Shown here piece by piece: positions 31,038-40,601 of a DNA stretch of 64,000 nt. Every line of letters starts with the position of its first letter. Positions within the stretch are counted from its first letter, which is position 1. The notes under the pieces are model-generated. The model had not been told where the DNA came from and did not search any database. It saw nothing but the letters and a program-made list of their open reading frames with translations. The DNA is taken from the NCBI RefSeq assembly GCF_003177035.1, contig NZ_CP029488.1, forward strand, positions 558,001 through 622,000, in the 5' to 3' direction. The position numbers and the translations under genes were made by a program. The DNA is from Salinisphaera sp. LB1 (lineage in GTDB: Bacteria > Pseudomonadota > Gammaproteobacteria > Nevskiales > Salinisphaeraceae).

Positions 31038-31481
31038 GTGAACATCAAGGATCAGTTGTCCGAGGACATGAAATCGGCCATGCGGACCCGCGACAAGGAA
31101 CGCCTGTCGGTCATCCGCATGGTCAGCGCCGCGATCAAGCAGCGCGAAATCGATAACGGCACCACGCTCGAAGACGCCGATGTGCTCGCGGTGATCGAAA
31201 AGATGGTCAAGCAGCGCCGTGACGCTGAATCGCAGTATCGCGACGCGAACCGCGACGAACTGGCCGACGCCGAGGCCGCCGAGATCTCGGTGCTCGAGCA
31301 CTACCTGCCCGCCCAGCTGTCCGAAACGGAAATCGATGCCGCCGTCGATCGCGCCATCGCCGATACCGGCGCGGCATCCATGCAGGACATGGGCCGGGTC
31401 ATGGGCCAGCTCAAGGGCGAACTGGCGGGTCAGGCCGATATGTCGGTGGTCAGCCAGCGGCTGAAGGCCAAACTGCAGTAG
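31038..31481 (+). CDS. yqeY: GatB/YqeY-domain protein
   Basis: 147 residues, starting MNIKDQLSEDMKSAMR. It has the YqeY pattern RDKERLSVIRMVSAAIKQREID near 18-39 and LEHYLPAQLSE near 87-97, the C-terminal domain also found in amidotransferase subunit GatB. Conserved next to rpsU/dnaG; role probably tRNA-related but not established. The start is GTG at 31038 with AGGGAG 10 nt upstream. Confidence 0.93.
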   Translation: MNIKDQLSEDMKSAMRTRDKERLSVIRMVSAAIKQREIDNGTTLEDADVLAVIEKMVKQRRDAESQYRDANRDELADAEAAEISVLEHYLPAQLSETEIDAAVDRAIADTGAASMQDMGRVMGQLKGELAGQADMSVVSQRLKAKLQ

Positions 31482-31586
31482 CCCGCGCAGCCGGGCTCAC
31501 GCGGGCCGTCCGGCAAGGCCCGGCAGGCCGGCTACCCGATTGGCCTGAACCGCCGCGCCACGGCGCGCAGCGGCCTATCCGTCGTT

Positions 31587-31592
31587 TAGAAT
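31587..31592 (+). promoter_or_regulatory. -10-like TAGAAT immediately upstream of dnaG
   Basis: TAGAAT followed by 6 nt and the dnaG ATG at 31599; no Shine-Dalgarno sequence is present. The spacing suggests a leaderless dnaG-rpoD transcript. No good -35 is visible. Confidence 0.4.
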
Positions 31593-31598
31593 GGCTTC

Positions 31599-33377
31599 AT
31601 GGCGCGCATCCCCCAGCACTTCATTGATCAGCTGCTCGAACGCACGGATATCGTCTCGCTGATCGACACGCGTGTTTCACTGAAGAAGGCCGGGCGCGAA
31701 TACACCGCCTGCTGCCCGTTTCACGACGAAAAGACCCCCTCGTTCACCGTCTCGCCCGTCAAGCAGTTCTATCATTGCTTTGGTTGCGGCGCGCACGGTA
31801 CGGCGATCAGCTTCCTGATGGAATACGATCGCCTGGAATTTCGCGACGCGGTGGAAGTGCTCGCCGATGCCGCCGGCATGGAAATCCCCGAGGAGGCGAC
31901 CGCATCGGCGCCCAGCGGGCCGCCGCGCGAGCCGTTGCTCGACGCCATGCGCCAGGCCGACCGCCATTATCAGGCGGCGCTGCGCCGTAATCCGGGTGTG
32001 ATCGATTATCTGAAAAACCGCGGCGTATCCGGCGAAATGGCCAAGATATACGGTCTCGGCTTTGCCGCCGACGCCTGGGACGACCTCACGCGCCGCCTGC
32101 CCAACAAGGCCGCCGCCGCCCAGGCGGGCCTGTTGATCGAGCGCGACTCCGGCGGTTACTTCGACCGCTTTCGCAATCGCCTGATGTTTCCGATTCGCGA
32201 TACACGCGGGCGCACCATTGCCTTCGGCGGGCGCACACTCGGCGACGACAGCGCCAAATATCTGAACTCGCCCGAAACCCCGCTGTTCCACAAATCCGAC
32301 CACATGTACGGGCTGTACGAGGCCCGCCAGGCCCTGCGCCAGCTCGACCGCCTGCTCGTGGTCGAAGGCTATATGGACGTCATCGCCCTCGCCCAGCACG
32401 GCTTTCCCAACGCGGTGGCCACGCTGGGCACGGCCACCACCGCATCGCATCTAACCACGCTGTTTCGACATACCGAGGAAGTGGTTTTCTGTTTCGACGG
32501 CGATGCCGCCGGCGTTCGCGCCGCGAGGAAAGCGATGGAACATAGCCTGGCCGTGATGCGCGGCGCACGGCGCGTACGTTTTCTGTTCCTGCCCGAGGGC
32601 GAGGATCCGGACAGCCTCGTGCGCGGCGAAGGCGGCCGCGAGGCCATGGCCGCGGCGATCGAATCCGCCCGACCGGCCTCGGAGGTATTGCTGGGCGAAC
32701 TCCGGGAGGGCCTGGACCTGGCCACGCCCGATGGTCGCGCCCAGCTGGTCGAGCGTGCTCGGGCGCCGATCAACACCCTGCCGCCCGATGCCTTTCGCGC
32801 CGAAATGGTGGCCGAGATCAGCCGCCTGTCCGGCCTGCCGGCGGATGACATTCGTGAGCTCTACGCCGCGAATCAGCCGGCCCCGCGCGCCGGCAACGTC
32901 GCGCACGGTACGGAATCGAAAAAAAACGCCTACAGCGCCGAGCTGCCACCCGTGACCCGCGGTTTCATGCTGTTACTGGCCGACCCGAGCCTAGCCGGGC
33001 GCATCGAAACCACCGACGGATTGCGTGACAACGACAATCCCGGCGCGCAAATTTTGGCCGAAGCGATTGACTTTTTCGCAAGCAACCCAAATGTATCCGT
33101 TGCGCAATGGCTTGAACATCACCGCGAACATCGGTTTTTCGATCGCCTGCAGCGGCTGGCCGCGGCCAATCCGCCGGGCGACGAAGAACAGCGCGCTGGC
33201 GAATTCGTCGATGTGGTCGCGCGGCTGCAGCAACATAGCCGCTCCCGCGCGAGTCTGCGACAACGCTACAACGCACTGGTCGCACAACAGGAACGCGGGC
33301 CGCTCGATGCAGCGGCCGCAAAGGAGTTGAAGGAAGTCTTGAGCCAACTGCAAGGTCGATCTCAGACCCCGTCCTGA
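31599..33377 (+). CDS. dnaG: DNA primase DnaG
   Basis: Makes RNA primers at the fork. It has 592 residues: N-terminal CHC2 zinc domain with ACCPFHDEKTPSFTVSP and YHCFGCGAHG near 38-67, TOPRIM catalytic domain (VVEGYMDVIALAQHGF near 254-269, FCFDGDAAGVRAA near 298-310), and a C-terminal DnaB-binding region (about 430-590). ATG at 31599 lacks a Shine-Dalgarno sequence. It lies 117 nt after yqeY. Confidence 0.96.
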   Translation: MARIPQHFIDQLLERTDIVSLIDTRVSLKKAGREYTACCPFHDEKTPSFTVSPVKQFYHCFGCGAHGTAISFLMEYDRLEFRDAVEVLADAAGMEIPEEATASAPSGPPREPLLDAMRQADRHYQAALRRNPGVIDYLKNRGVSGEMAKIYGLGFAADAWDDLTRRLPNKAAAAQAGLLIERDSGGYFDRFRNRLMFPIRDTRGRTIAFGGRTLGDDSAKYLNSPETPLFHKSDHMYGLYEARQALRQLDRLLVVEGYMDVIALAQHGFPNAVATLGTATTASHLTTLFRHTEEVVFCFDGDAAGVRAARKAMEHSLAVMRGARRVRFLFLPEGEDPDSLVRGEGGREAMAAAIESARPASEVLLGELREGLDLATPDGRAQLVERARAPINTLPPDAFRAEMVAEISRLSGLPADDIRELYAANQPAPRAGNVAHGTESKKNAYSAELPPVTRGFMLLLADPSLAGRIETTDGLRDNDNPGAQILAEAIDFFASNPNVSVAQWLEHHREHRFFDRLQRLAAANPPGDEEQRAGEFVDVVARLQQHSRSRASLRQRYNALVAQQERGPLDAAAAKELKEVLSQLQGRSQTPS

Positions 33378-33421
33378 GGCCGCACGCGCCGTATCGAATC
33401 GATTCGGCCCGGCCGCGATGC

Positions 33422-33427
33422 TATAAT
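33422..33427 (+). promoter_or_regulatory. Perfect TATAAT between dnaG and rpoD
   Basis: Consensus -10 in the 105-nt dnaG-rpoD gap, 55 nt before the rpoD ATG. No strong -35 is seen at 16-18 nt upstream. Probably an internal promoter that lets sigma-70 be made apart from primase. Confidence 0.6.
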
Positions 33428-33482
33428 GGTCGGTTATCGCCGAGTGCGCCTTGCCCCACGAGCCCAACACGCAGCGAGTCAC

Positions 33483-35308
<1,826 letters not shown>

Positions 35309-35309
<1 letters not shown>

Positions 35310-35332
35310 GCCCGCCGAATGCTTGGCGGGCC
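35309..35332 (+). terminator. Hairpin at rpoD stop codon
   Basis: 8-bp perfect stem GGCCCGCC/GGCGGGCC with an 8-nt loop beginning at the last base of the rpoD stop. A GC-rich run, not a U-tract, follows, so its strength as a terminator is uncertain. Confidence 0.55.
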
Positions 35333-35392
35333 CGCCGCCGCCAAGCTATAGTTCCGCGCCGGGCGTGCAACGCGTCCGGCGCTTTCATTTGG

Positions 35393-35468
<76 letters not shown>

Positions 35469-35554
35469 TTAAATCAGCAACTTAGGGATCCGCCTGGTTC
35501 GCGCTAATGCTCAAAGGTACATTATGGGGACACTCGTGATGCACAGGGCGCTTA

Positions 35555-35820
35555 ATGGTGACCCTCGTTAAAACCGCTGCCGGCCGCTGGAAAGCGGTTG
35601 CTCGACGCTAGGACTGGCCGACCAGCTCAAAGACCTGGCAGACAAAACGCGACGCGGAAGATTGGGCACGCCGCACCGAAGACGAGATGGCTCGCGGGCG
35701 TATCAGAATCGAGCGCCGGCCGAACGGCTAACTCTGAGCGGCGCAATCGATCGCTACCTTCGTGATGTCATGCCCACCAAAAAAGAAAGTACCCGAGTCG
35801 CTGAACGAGCCAAAGCGTGA
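35555..35820 (+). pseudogene. Broken tyrosine-type integrase, N-terminal fragment
   Basis: Begins 86 nt after the tRNA. Read from the ATG at 35555, the frame gives MVTLVKTAAGRWKAVARR, a TAG stop, then DWPTSSKTWQTKRDAEDWARR and DEMARG. A one-base shift near 35700 then leads to YQNRAPAERLTLSGAIDRY and LRDVMPTKKESTRVAERAK. This is the arm-binding/SAM-like N-terminus of phage and ICE integrases (pattern K-x-G-x-W, S-K-T-F-x-T-K-x-D-A-E-x-W, then T-L-x-x-x-x-x-R-Y). The catalytic domain is missing; homology stops where a DUF932 remnant begins on the other strand. One nonsense change, one frameshift and a large deletion make it non-functional. Confidence 0.82.
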
Positions 35821-36216
35821 AGTCATCGCCCCTGAGCCGAATTGCCTGACCCGTCCGGGCCAAGGCCCAGAATTTTTTACCGCCCTTCAACACGCCAGCG
35901 GTTTCGAGCTCAAAGCCACCCGCTTCGACCAGGTCCCGGTAGAACTCTAGGATTTCATACGGCTGAACGACCTTGTAACGCGGGGAGACGACCAGCAGCG
36001 GGGCCTGGATATCACTGCGGTAGAGCAGTTCGAGCGGAAGGTTAGGGCCTGGCCATCGATCGGTGTCTAATACATCACCTCGGCTTCCCGGATCGACCAG
36101 TCCATGCCGGCCTCCTTCAACCAGACCTCAAGGGGTGCCCGCTCGGACAATCTTCGGCCGAGCCCGTGCCAGGGGACGTCATGGATATACGCCATGGTTT
36201 CGACTTCGTGTGCCAT
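35821..36216 (-). pseudogene. Broken DUF932 phage/plasmid-like gene, N-terminal part
   Basis: Reading leftward from the ATG at 36216 gives MAHEVETMAYIHDVPWHGLG, RRLSERAPLEVWLKEAG and MDWSIREAEVMY, then a TAG stop. After a one-base shift come LPLELLYRSDIQAPLLVV, SPRYKVVQPYEILEFYRDL, VEAGGFELETAGVLKGGKKF and WALARTGQAIRLRGDD. The M-A-H-E-x-E-x-M-x-Y and PWHGLG start is characteristic of DUF932 (TIGR03299) proteins carried by ICEs, plasmids and prophages. The C-terminal two-thirds is gone; the fragment abuts the integrase remnant head to head, which implies a deletion joining the two. Confidence 0.82.
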
Positions 36217-36234
36217 TGATCAACTCCTGCAATG

Positions 36235-36269
36235 AAAAAACCCCGGCACGTCTGAGCGTAACCGGGGTT
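36235..36269 (-). terminator. Rho-independent terminator on minus strand
   Basis: Perfect 8-bp stem AACCCCGG/CCGGGGTT with a 15-nt loop. On the minus strand it is followed by a T6 run, so it ends leftward transcription, just before the DUF932 remnant start and after the small ORF at 36314-36460. Confidence 0.7.
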
Positions 36270-36313
36270 GATGGGGGGATGGGTTCGCTGCGGCGGACCG
36301 TTGGTTTGTGGTA

Positions 36314-36460
36314 CTAGTGATCGTCATGGGGTCGTGTTGGCCCTTTATCGGGGCCGGTTTCCGCCAGCGTGCGAGCCAATACTGCCATCAAGGCGATCAC
36401 AGCGCTGGTGACGATCTCTCGTGCGATATCTTGAGCCTTGCTTATTCTATTTAACCTCAT
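36314..36460 (-). CDS. Possible 48-residue protein in mobile island
   Basis: Starts MRLNRISKAQDIAREIVT and continues SAVIALMAVLARTLAETG to a charged PDKGPTRPHDDH end. Residues 14-35 form a moderately hydrophobic helix. It is flanked downstream by a good minus-strand terminator, which supports a real transcript, but no Shine-Dalgarno sequence is visible and I do not recognise a family. Codon use is less GC-biased than in the core genes, in keeping with the surrounding island. Confidence 0.35.
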   Translation of the reverse strand: MRLNRISKAQDIAREIVTSAVIALMAVLARTLAETGPDKGPTRPHDDH

Positions 36461-36516
36461 GATTTATAGGAATTTTTCTTATACCAATAACCAGCAGATT
36501 TATTGAATGAGCGTCG

Positions 36517-36611
36517 GTGCCACGCCTGCCACGGAGCTCGGTTACCAGCGTCACGGCTTGAAACCCTTCATATATCGGATGTCACGAGTGTCACGTCTGT
36601 AACGGCGCTTT
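36517..36611 (+). repeat. GTCACG-rich block, copy 1 of diverged direct repeat
   Basis: About 95 nt made of spaced GCCACG/GTCACG/GTAACG hexamers around a central CTTGAAACCC-TTCATAT segment. It aligns in the same orientation with 39760-39854 at roughly 73% identity by hand. Iteron-like arrays of this kind occur near replication genes of integrative elements. The two copies bracket the EAL and PilZ genes. Confidence 0.7.
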
Positions 36612-36845
36612 TGAACGGCCTGCTGCATTGGCATTCACGACTCGGCCCAAAAGCATCGAATTCGTATAGGCGAGCATGCTATGGCAAGCTAGAAAGCGGG
36701 CTTGTGTCGTATTCAGCCGTTGTAAGTAACTGTGACGACGGCGAAGCTGTCGATCATGGAATGACCGTTGACGAAGGGGATACGCACGCGAACCGTAGCG
36801 CAAAGATAAAGTCCCCTGTATCCCAAAACCGGGGAAGAGTGGAAC

Positions 36846-38987
36846 GTGCCAAAGTCGAACCGGACTAATCAGCTTTTTCCAGCTGAGCCATTCGCTACGG
36901 GGCGGCTTGTTGAGGCCGCACACGTGCTGGGTGATAACCCTGTCTTTGTGGTGGAATGGCATACACGTCGAATCCTCGCGTGTAACGACGCTGTTACTCG
37001 GGTCTTCGGTTTCAATCCTGAAGAGCTATTGGGACACGATACCCGTTGCCTCCATGTATCGGATACGGCCTTCGAGTCGTTCGCGCTTGAAAGCGAAGCC
37101 CTCCTCCAGTCTGAGCACAACACGTATCACTGTCGTTACCGGATGCGCCGCAAGGATGGTTCTGAGTTCCCGAGCGAAAACCTCGTTCAGGTCATTCATG
37201 ACCATGAGGAGGGAAGGGTCGCAGTCGTGAGCTTCGTCCGGGACCTTTCGGGCTGCGATTCAGCGGATTTGCCCGGTCATGGATTGGGTCTCGACTCTGC
37301 TCATGCGCTGTCGATGACAATTCCCGGCGCGGTCTTTCGCCGCATCCGGGACGTCCACGGAAACGATCGATATACCTATCTCGCCGGCCAACTCGTAGAT
37401 GAACTCGGCATCGACCCGGACGCAGCTCGTGAGGATCCGAGTCGGGTCTTCAACTTAATGGAGCCCAATGACCGTCAGCTACTTGAGTCCGCTATCCAGT
37501 CGACCGCACGATCGGGCTCGGGAATCGATCTGGTGGTGCGTTTCCACTCCCCGAGCGGAAAGCAGTATTGGCTTCGTATCATTAGCCGCCCGACACAATT
37601 GGGCGACGGTACGATCGTATGGGACGGCCTCGCCATCGACATCACCGGCGAGAAACAGGCGCAAGCACACGCAGCCTGGCTCGCCGATCACGACCGCTTG
37701 ACGGGCCTGCTCAATCGCGCTGAGTTCATAGCGCATATCGAACGCGCACTGGAAGCTGCGCACAAACACAGCCAACAGATCGCGCTTGCCCGACTGGCCG
37801 TACGAGGCATGTTCAAAGTCAATGAGAAGCACGGGTTGCCAGGCGGGGACGCACTCCTTTGCCAGATCGCCGATCGGCTCGATGACACACTTCCGGAGGG
37901 CAGCATCATCGCCCGTTCCCACGGCGACGTTTTTCTCGTAAAGCTCGAAATCCCGGACAACGACGGCGGCCTTGCAGCCGGCCTCCGGACACTGCAGTCG
38001 GCTTTCGATGCACCGTTCGATCTGGGGGATCTGAATCCAGCCCACGTGTCGGCCAGTATCGGCATTGCACGCTACCCCGAGGACGCCGATACCACGGACG
38101 ATCTACTTCGCGCCGTGGCGCTGGCGGGAGACCGAGCACATAAGCACCCAGAGGTCGACTACGAATTCTACGATCGAGAAATCAGCGAGGCCATGCGCCA
38201 GCGATTCCAGTTGGAGGACAGGCTACGCCAGGCCATCGCAGAGGAACAGCTCGAGCCTTATTATCAGCCGCAGATTTCATTGAGCGATGGCCGTCTGGTC
38301 GGGCTGGAGGCACTCGTCCGGTGGCCCCAGGCGGACGGGAGTCTCATCATGCCGGGCGCGTTTATTCCGCTTGCCGAGGAAGTCGGCTTATCTGGCAGGA
38401 TCGGGCGCCTGATGCTCAGACGTGTGGCGCACGATTTACACACATGGTCGGCAAACGGGTGGACCACCGTGCCGGTAGCGGTGAATTGCTCGGCGCGACA
38501 GTTTCGCGATACCAAGCTCGTCCGGGCGTATGAGCAAGAGGTCCTCGAACAGGGTCTTGACCCCGGACTGATCCACCTTGAACTCACCGAAACCAGCTTC
38601 ATCGACAATTACGACAATGCCAAGCGGATCATGGATCAGCTCAACGGGCTAGGTGTCACATTCTCGATCGACGATTTCGGTACGGGGTTTTCTGCCCTGT
38701 CCTACTTATCGCGGCTGCCCTTCCGAGTACTCAAGATCGACCGTAGCTTCGTAGCCGAGATCCTCGACGAGGCCCATCAGCGCAATGTTGTGCAAGGGCT
38801 AATTCAAATGGCTTCGACAATCGGGCTGTATATCATCGCCGAAGGCGTCGAGACCGCTGAGCAGGAGGCAGAGCTGCGATGCATGGGCAGTGATGCGGCT
38901 CAAGGGTTCTACTACAGCCCCGCCTTGCCCGCGGCCGACATCCCCCACTGGCACGCCGCACTATCGAAAAAACTGGATGGCGTGTAG
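36846..38987 (+). CDS. PAS-PAS-GGDEF(degenerate)-EAL cyclic-di-GMP protein
   Basis: 713 residues, no transmembrane segment, so cytosolic. PAS 1 at about 25-135 (NPVFVVEWHTRRILACNDAV, FGFNPEELLG), PAS 2 at about 150-270 ending WDGLAIDITGEK, GGDEF-like domain at about 280-440 and EAL domain at about 455-700. The cyclase signature is SHGDVF (358-363), so cyclase activity is unlikely. The phosphodiesterase residues look complete: EAL at 488-490, NCSARQF at 547-553, ELTETSF at 579-585, DDFGTGFS at 609-616, K630, E666/E669 and Q686. It should hydrolyse c-di-GMP, tuned by PAS signals. Start GTG at 36846. Alone in an island of remnants; convergent with a PilZ gene. Confidence 0.9.
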   Translation: MPKSNRTNQLFPAEPFATGRLVEAAHVLGDNPVFVVEWHTRRILACNDAVTRVFGFNPEELLGHDTRCLHVSDTAFESFALESEALLQSEHNTYHCRYRMRRKDGSEFPSENLVQVIHDHEEGRVAVVSFVRDLSGCDSADLPGHGLGLDSAHALSMTIPGAVFRRIRDVHGNDRYTYLAGQLVDELGIDPDAAREDPSRVFNLMEPNDRQLLESAIQSTARSGSGIDLVVRFHSPSGKQYWLRIISRPTQLGDGTIVWDGLAIDITGEKQAQAHAAWLADHDRLTGLLNRAEFIAHIERALEAAHKHSQQIALARLAVRGMFKVNEKHGLPGGDALLCQIADRLDDTLPEGSIIARSHGDVFLVKLEIPDNDGGLAAGLRTLQSAFDAPFDLGDLNPAHVSASIGIARYPEDADTTDDLLRAVALAGDRAHKHPEVDYEFYDREISEAMRQRFQLEDRLRQAIAEEQLEPYYQPQISLSDGRLVGLEALVRWPQADGSLIMPGAFIPLAEEVGLSGRIGRLMLRRVAHDLHTWSANGWTTVPVAVNCSARQFRDTKLVRAYEQEVLEQGLDPGLIHLELTETSFIDNYDNAKRIMDQLNGLGVTFSIDDFGTGFSALSYLSRLPFRVLKIDRSFVAEILDEAHQRNVVQGLIQMASTIGLYIIAEGVETAEQEAELRCMGSDAAQGFYYSPALPAADIPHWHAALSKKLDGV

Positions 38988-39320
38988 CTCTGAAAGCCGC
39001 TCGATTCGCCAATCATAATCACCCCCACATGAAGCCAAGATCGTCGGCGACAGCGAATATACCGTCCCCGAGGCCGAGCTCCTCGACCGGCACATACCTG
39101 CCGTAACTCGATCTGCCTTATTTGCCAGCGTGACAAAAGCGCGAACCGTCGGACGAGTAACACTATTATATGGCTTATGCCGGCTCTCAGAATTTACTAT
39201 ATTTTTCAATTATTTAGCGCGTAATTGGACGCACGATTTACCAGCATTTCGTGCGCACACGCCAATGATCAAACCAGCTAGCGTCGGTTCATGCGGACGC
39301 CCGCCCCGGGACGGTCAAAG
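38988..39320. other. Gene-free stretch between EAL and PilZ genes
   Basis: No convincing gene. 39160-39240 is AT-rich for this genome. A 30-codon coding-like run (EAKIVGDSEYTVPEAELLDR, plus strand near 39034) is open only between nearby stops and is not recognised; it may be another gene scrap. Confidence 0.4.
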
Positions 39321-39707
39321 TCACTGGCGGGCAGCGCTGGAAAAGTCGATTAGCTTGCGCAGGGTCATTAAGAGCAGGATGTTACTGGCCTTGTCGGCCG
39401 GATCGAACTTCAGCCCCACGCTGCAAGAACGGGTACTCAGGTTCCGCTCGCACCACATCACCGTACCGGGCACCGTGACGAGATTTTCCTGGGATTCGAA
39501 CTTGAAATTCACCTGATCCCCGGTCTTGAACGATTTCATCACACGTACGCCGGCCCCGGTCAGGGAAACATCCCGTATGTATTTGATCTCGTAAGCTTTC
39601 TTATTGTCTTCCACATAAAAGGCGCCACCGACCGGACCCCCTTCTCGCAGCGCCTTTCTGGCGTCTTTGCGTCGCTCTCTGCCCACTGCTTCCATCACTC
39701 GCAGCAC
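39321..39707 (-). CDS. Single-domain PilZ protein
   Basis: 128 residues. The PilZ c-di-GMP-binding motifs are present: RxxxR as RKDAR (residues 13-17) and DxSxxG as DVSLTGAG (46-53), followed by beta strands with GDQVNFKF and a late SVGLKFDP strand. It has no second domain, so it would act as a small adaptor or receptor. Start is ambiguous between GTG at 39707 and ATG at 39695. It is convergent with the EAL gene, which degrades its expected ligand, and lies between the two GTCACG repeat copies. Confidence 0.85.
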   Translation of the reverse strand: MLRVMEAVGRERRKDARKALREGGPVGGAFYVEDNKKAYEIKYIRDVSLTGAGVRVMKSFKTGDQVNFKFESQENLVTVPGTVMWCERNLSTRSCSVGLKFDPADKASNILLLMTLRKLIDFSSAARQ

Positions 39708-39759
39708 CTGCTGACCTACGGAAACAACACTTTAGAGCCAAAGATGGCCTGAATCAAAA

Positions 39760-39854
39760 TGTCACGCTTGTCACAGAGCCCGGTTAGCTGCGTCACAACT
39801 TGAAATCCTTTCATATCAAGGGCGCCACGGGCGTCACACTCGTCACGCCGTTTT
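39760..39854 (+). repeat. GTCACG-rich block, copy 2 of diverged direct repeat
   Basis: Second copy of the block at 36517-36611, same orientation. It is shared around GTTA-C--GCGTCAC--CTTGAAA-CC and then CATAT, with spaced GTCAC units on either side. A short common GCAAGCT tail also follows each copy (near 36680 and 39871). Confidence 0.7.
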
Positions 39855-39865
39855 CCACAACCATC

Positions 39866-40216
39866 TTATAGCAAGCTCGCAGCCGCCGATTCCACGCCCG
39901 GCGCCTGGCATACAGCCTTTGGCTGACCCTTCGTGACCCGACACACGGCGGCGATGTAGAGATTGGTGATGCCGATAATCGTGTGGCCGGGCTTGCTCTT
40001 GGGGTTGGCGATGTTGTACGCCACCTGCTGCCAGTACAGTCCTTTGAGTGCTGAAGGCTGGAAAGGCGAACCGGACTGCATATAGTGTCCGGCCAGGTAG
40101 AGAAAGGGGATCTCACCCGGATTCTGAGCGTAGGGTTCGACGTCGTATTTCCTGAAAATAGCGACCTCATGCTTGCGGTGATCTGTGCCTGATGGATATC
40201 CAACCCGATCACCCGG
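39866..40216 (-). pseudogene. Unrecognised frame, probable 3' fragment of an island gene
   Basis: 116 codons open from a stop at 40217-40219 to a stop at 39866, with no start near the 5' edge. It reads GYPSGTDHRKHEVAIFRKYD, VEPYAQNPGEIPFLYLAGHY, MQSGSPFQPSALKGLYWQQV, AYNIANPKSKPGHTIIGITN, LYIAAVCRVTKGQPKAVC. Composition is protein-like (aromatic-rich, balanced), quite unlike the shadow frames around it. Upstream, another frame gives GVGLTAIFNRVIGLD, suggesting a frameshift near 40215. I do not recognise the family. The location suggests a mobile-element gene. Confidence 0.5.
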
Positions 40217-40328
40217 TTAAAAATCGCCGTCAGTCCCACGCCGTTCCCTTTTTGTGATACTCGGCAAACGGGAGACGACGGACGCTGAAGCAAATCTGCC
40301 TACCGGCGCTAACACGCCGGTGGCCTGT

Positions 40329-40468
40329 TTAACGTACGGCTTCGAAGAGCTCAATCCAGGGTACGAGTCGCTTCAGCAGGTCACGTTAGAGTCGGGGCAT
40401 GCCGCCAGACCATTGCGTGATCTATGCCGCCGCCTCCCGAACCCAGTTTCTTTCATCATCCAGGGTGG
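40329..40468 (-). pseudogene. Minus-strand gene scrap interrupted by the IS21 element
   Basis: With the IS and one copy of its target duplication removed, one minus-strand frame starting from an ATG at 42929-42931 reads MASGATLDDERNWVREAAA, stop, ITQWSGGMPRL, stop, RDLLKRLVPWIELFEAVR, stop. The last segment looks like an amphipathic protein C-terminus. The two in-frame stops and the insertion mean it is dead. The call rests on composition only. Confidence 0.3.
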
Positions 40469-40601
40469 TGTTAATGGCCATCTAAACTGACCCAGTGCTG
40501 GCCAACGCTTTTGACCCACCCTTCGGGGTGGCAGCGATGCCACCGTCCACCTACCGTTCGGGCAAACGAGACGCCGGAGCGGACTGATCAAGGACTGGGT
40601 T

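Noticed and set aside
36503-36868. 121-codon plus-strand frame containing VTSVTSVT
   Set aside because: The VTSVT string is only the translation of the GTCACG repeat block; there is no start support, and it overlaps the start of the EAL gene.
39130-39516. 128-codon plus-strand frame overlapping the PilZ gene
   Set aside because: Mostly antisense to the PilZ gene, which has clear motifs; the remainder is AT-rich intergenic DNA.
36517-39854. GTCACG blocks as a CRISPR array
   Set aside because: Units are hexamers at short uneven spacing with no constant-length spacers, and no cas genes are present.
40254-40490. 78-codon plus-strand frame running into the IS left end
   Set aside because: It crosses the IS boundary and the opposite strand has the more protein-like reading; it ends shortly after the boundary once the IS is removed.
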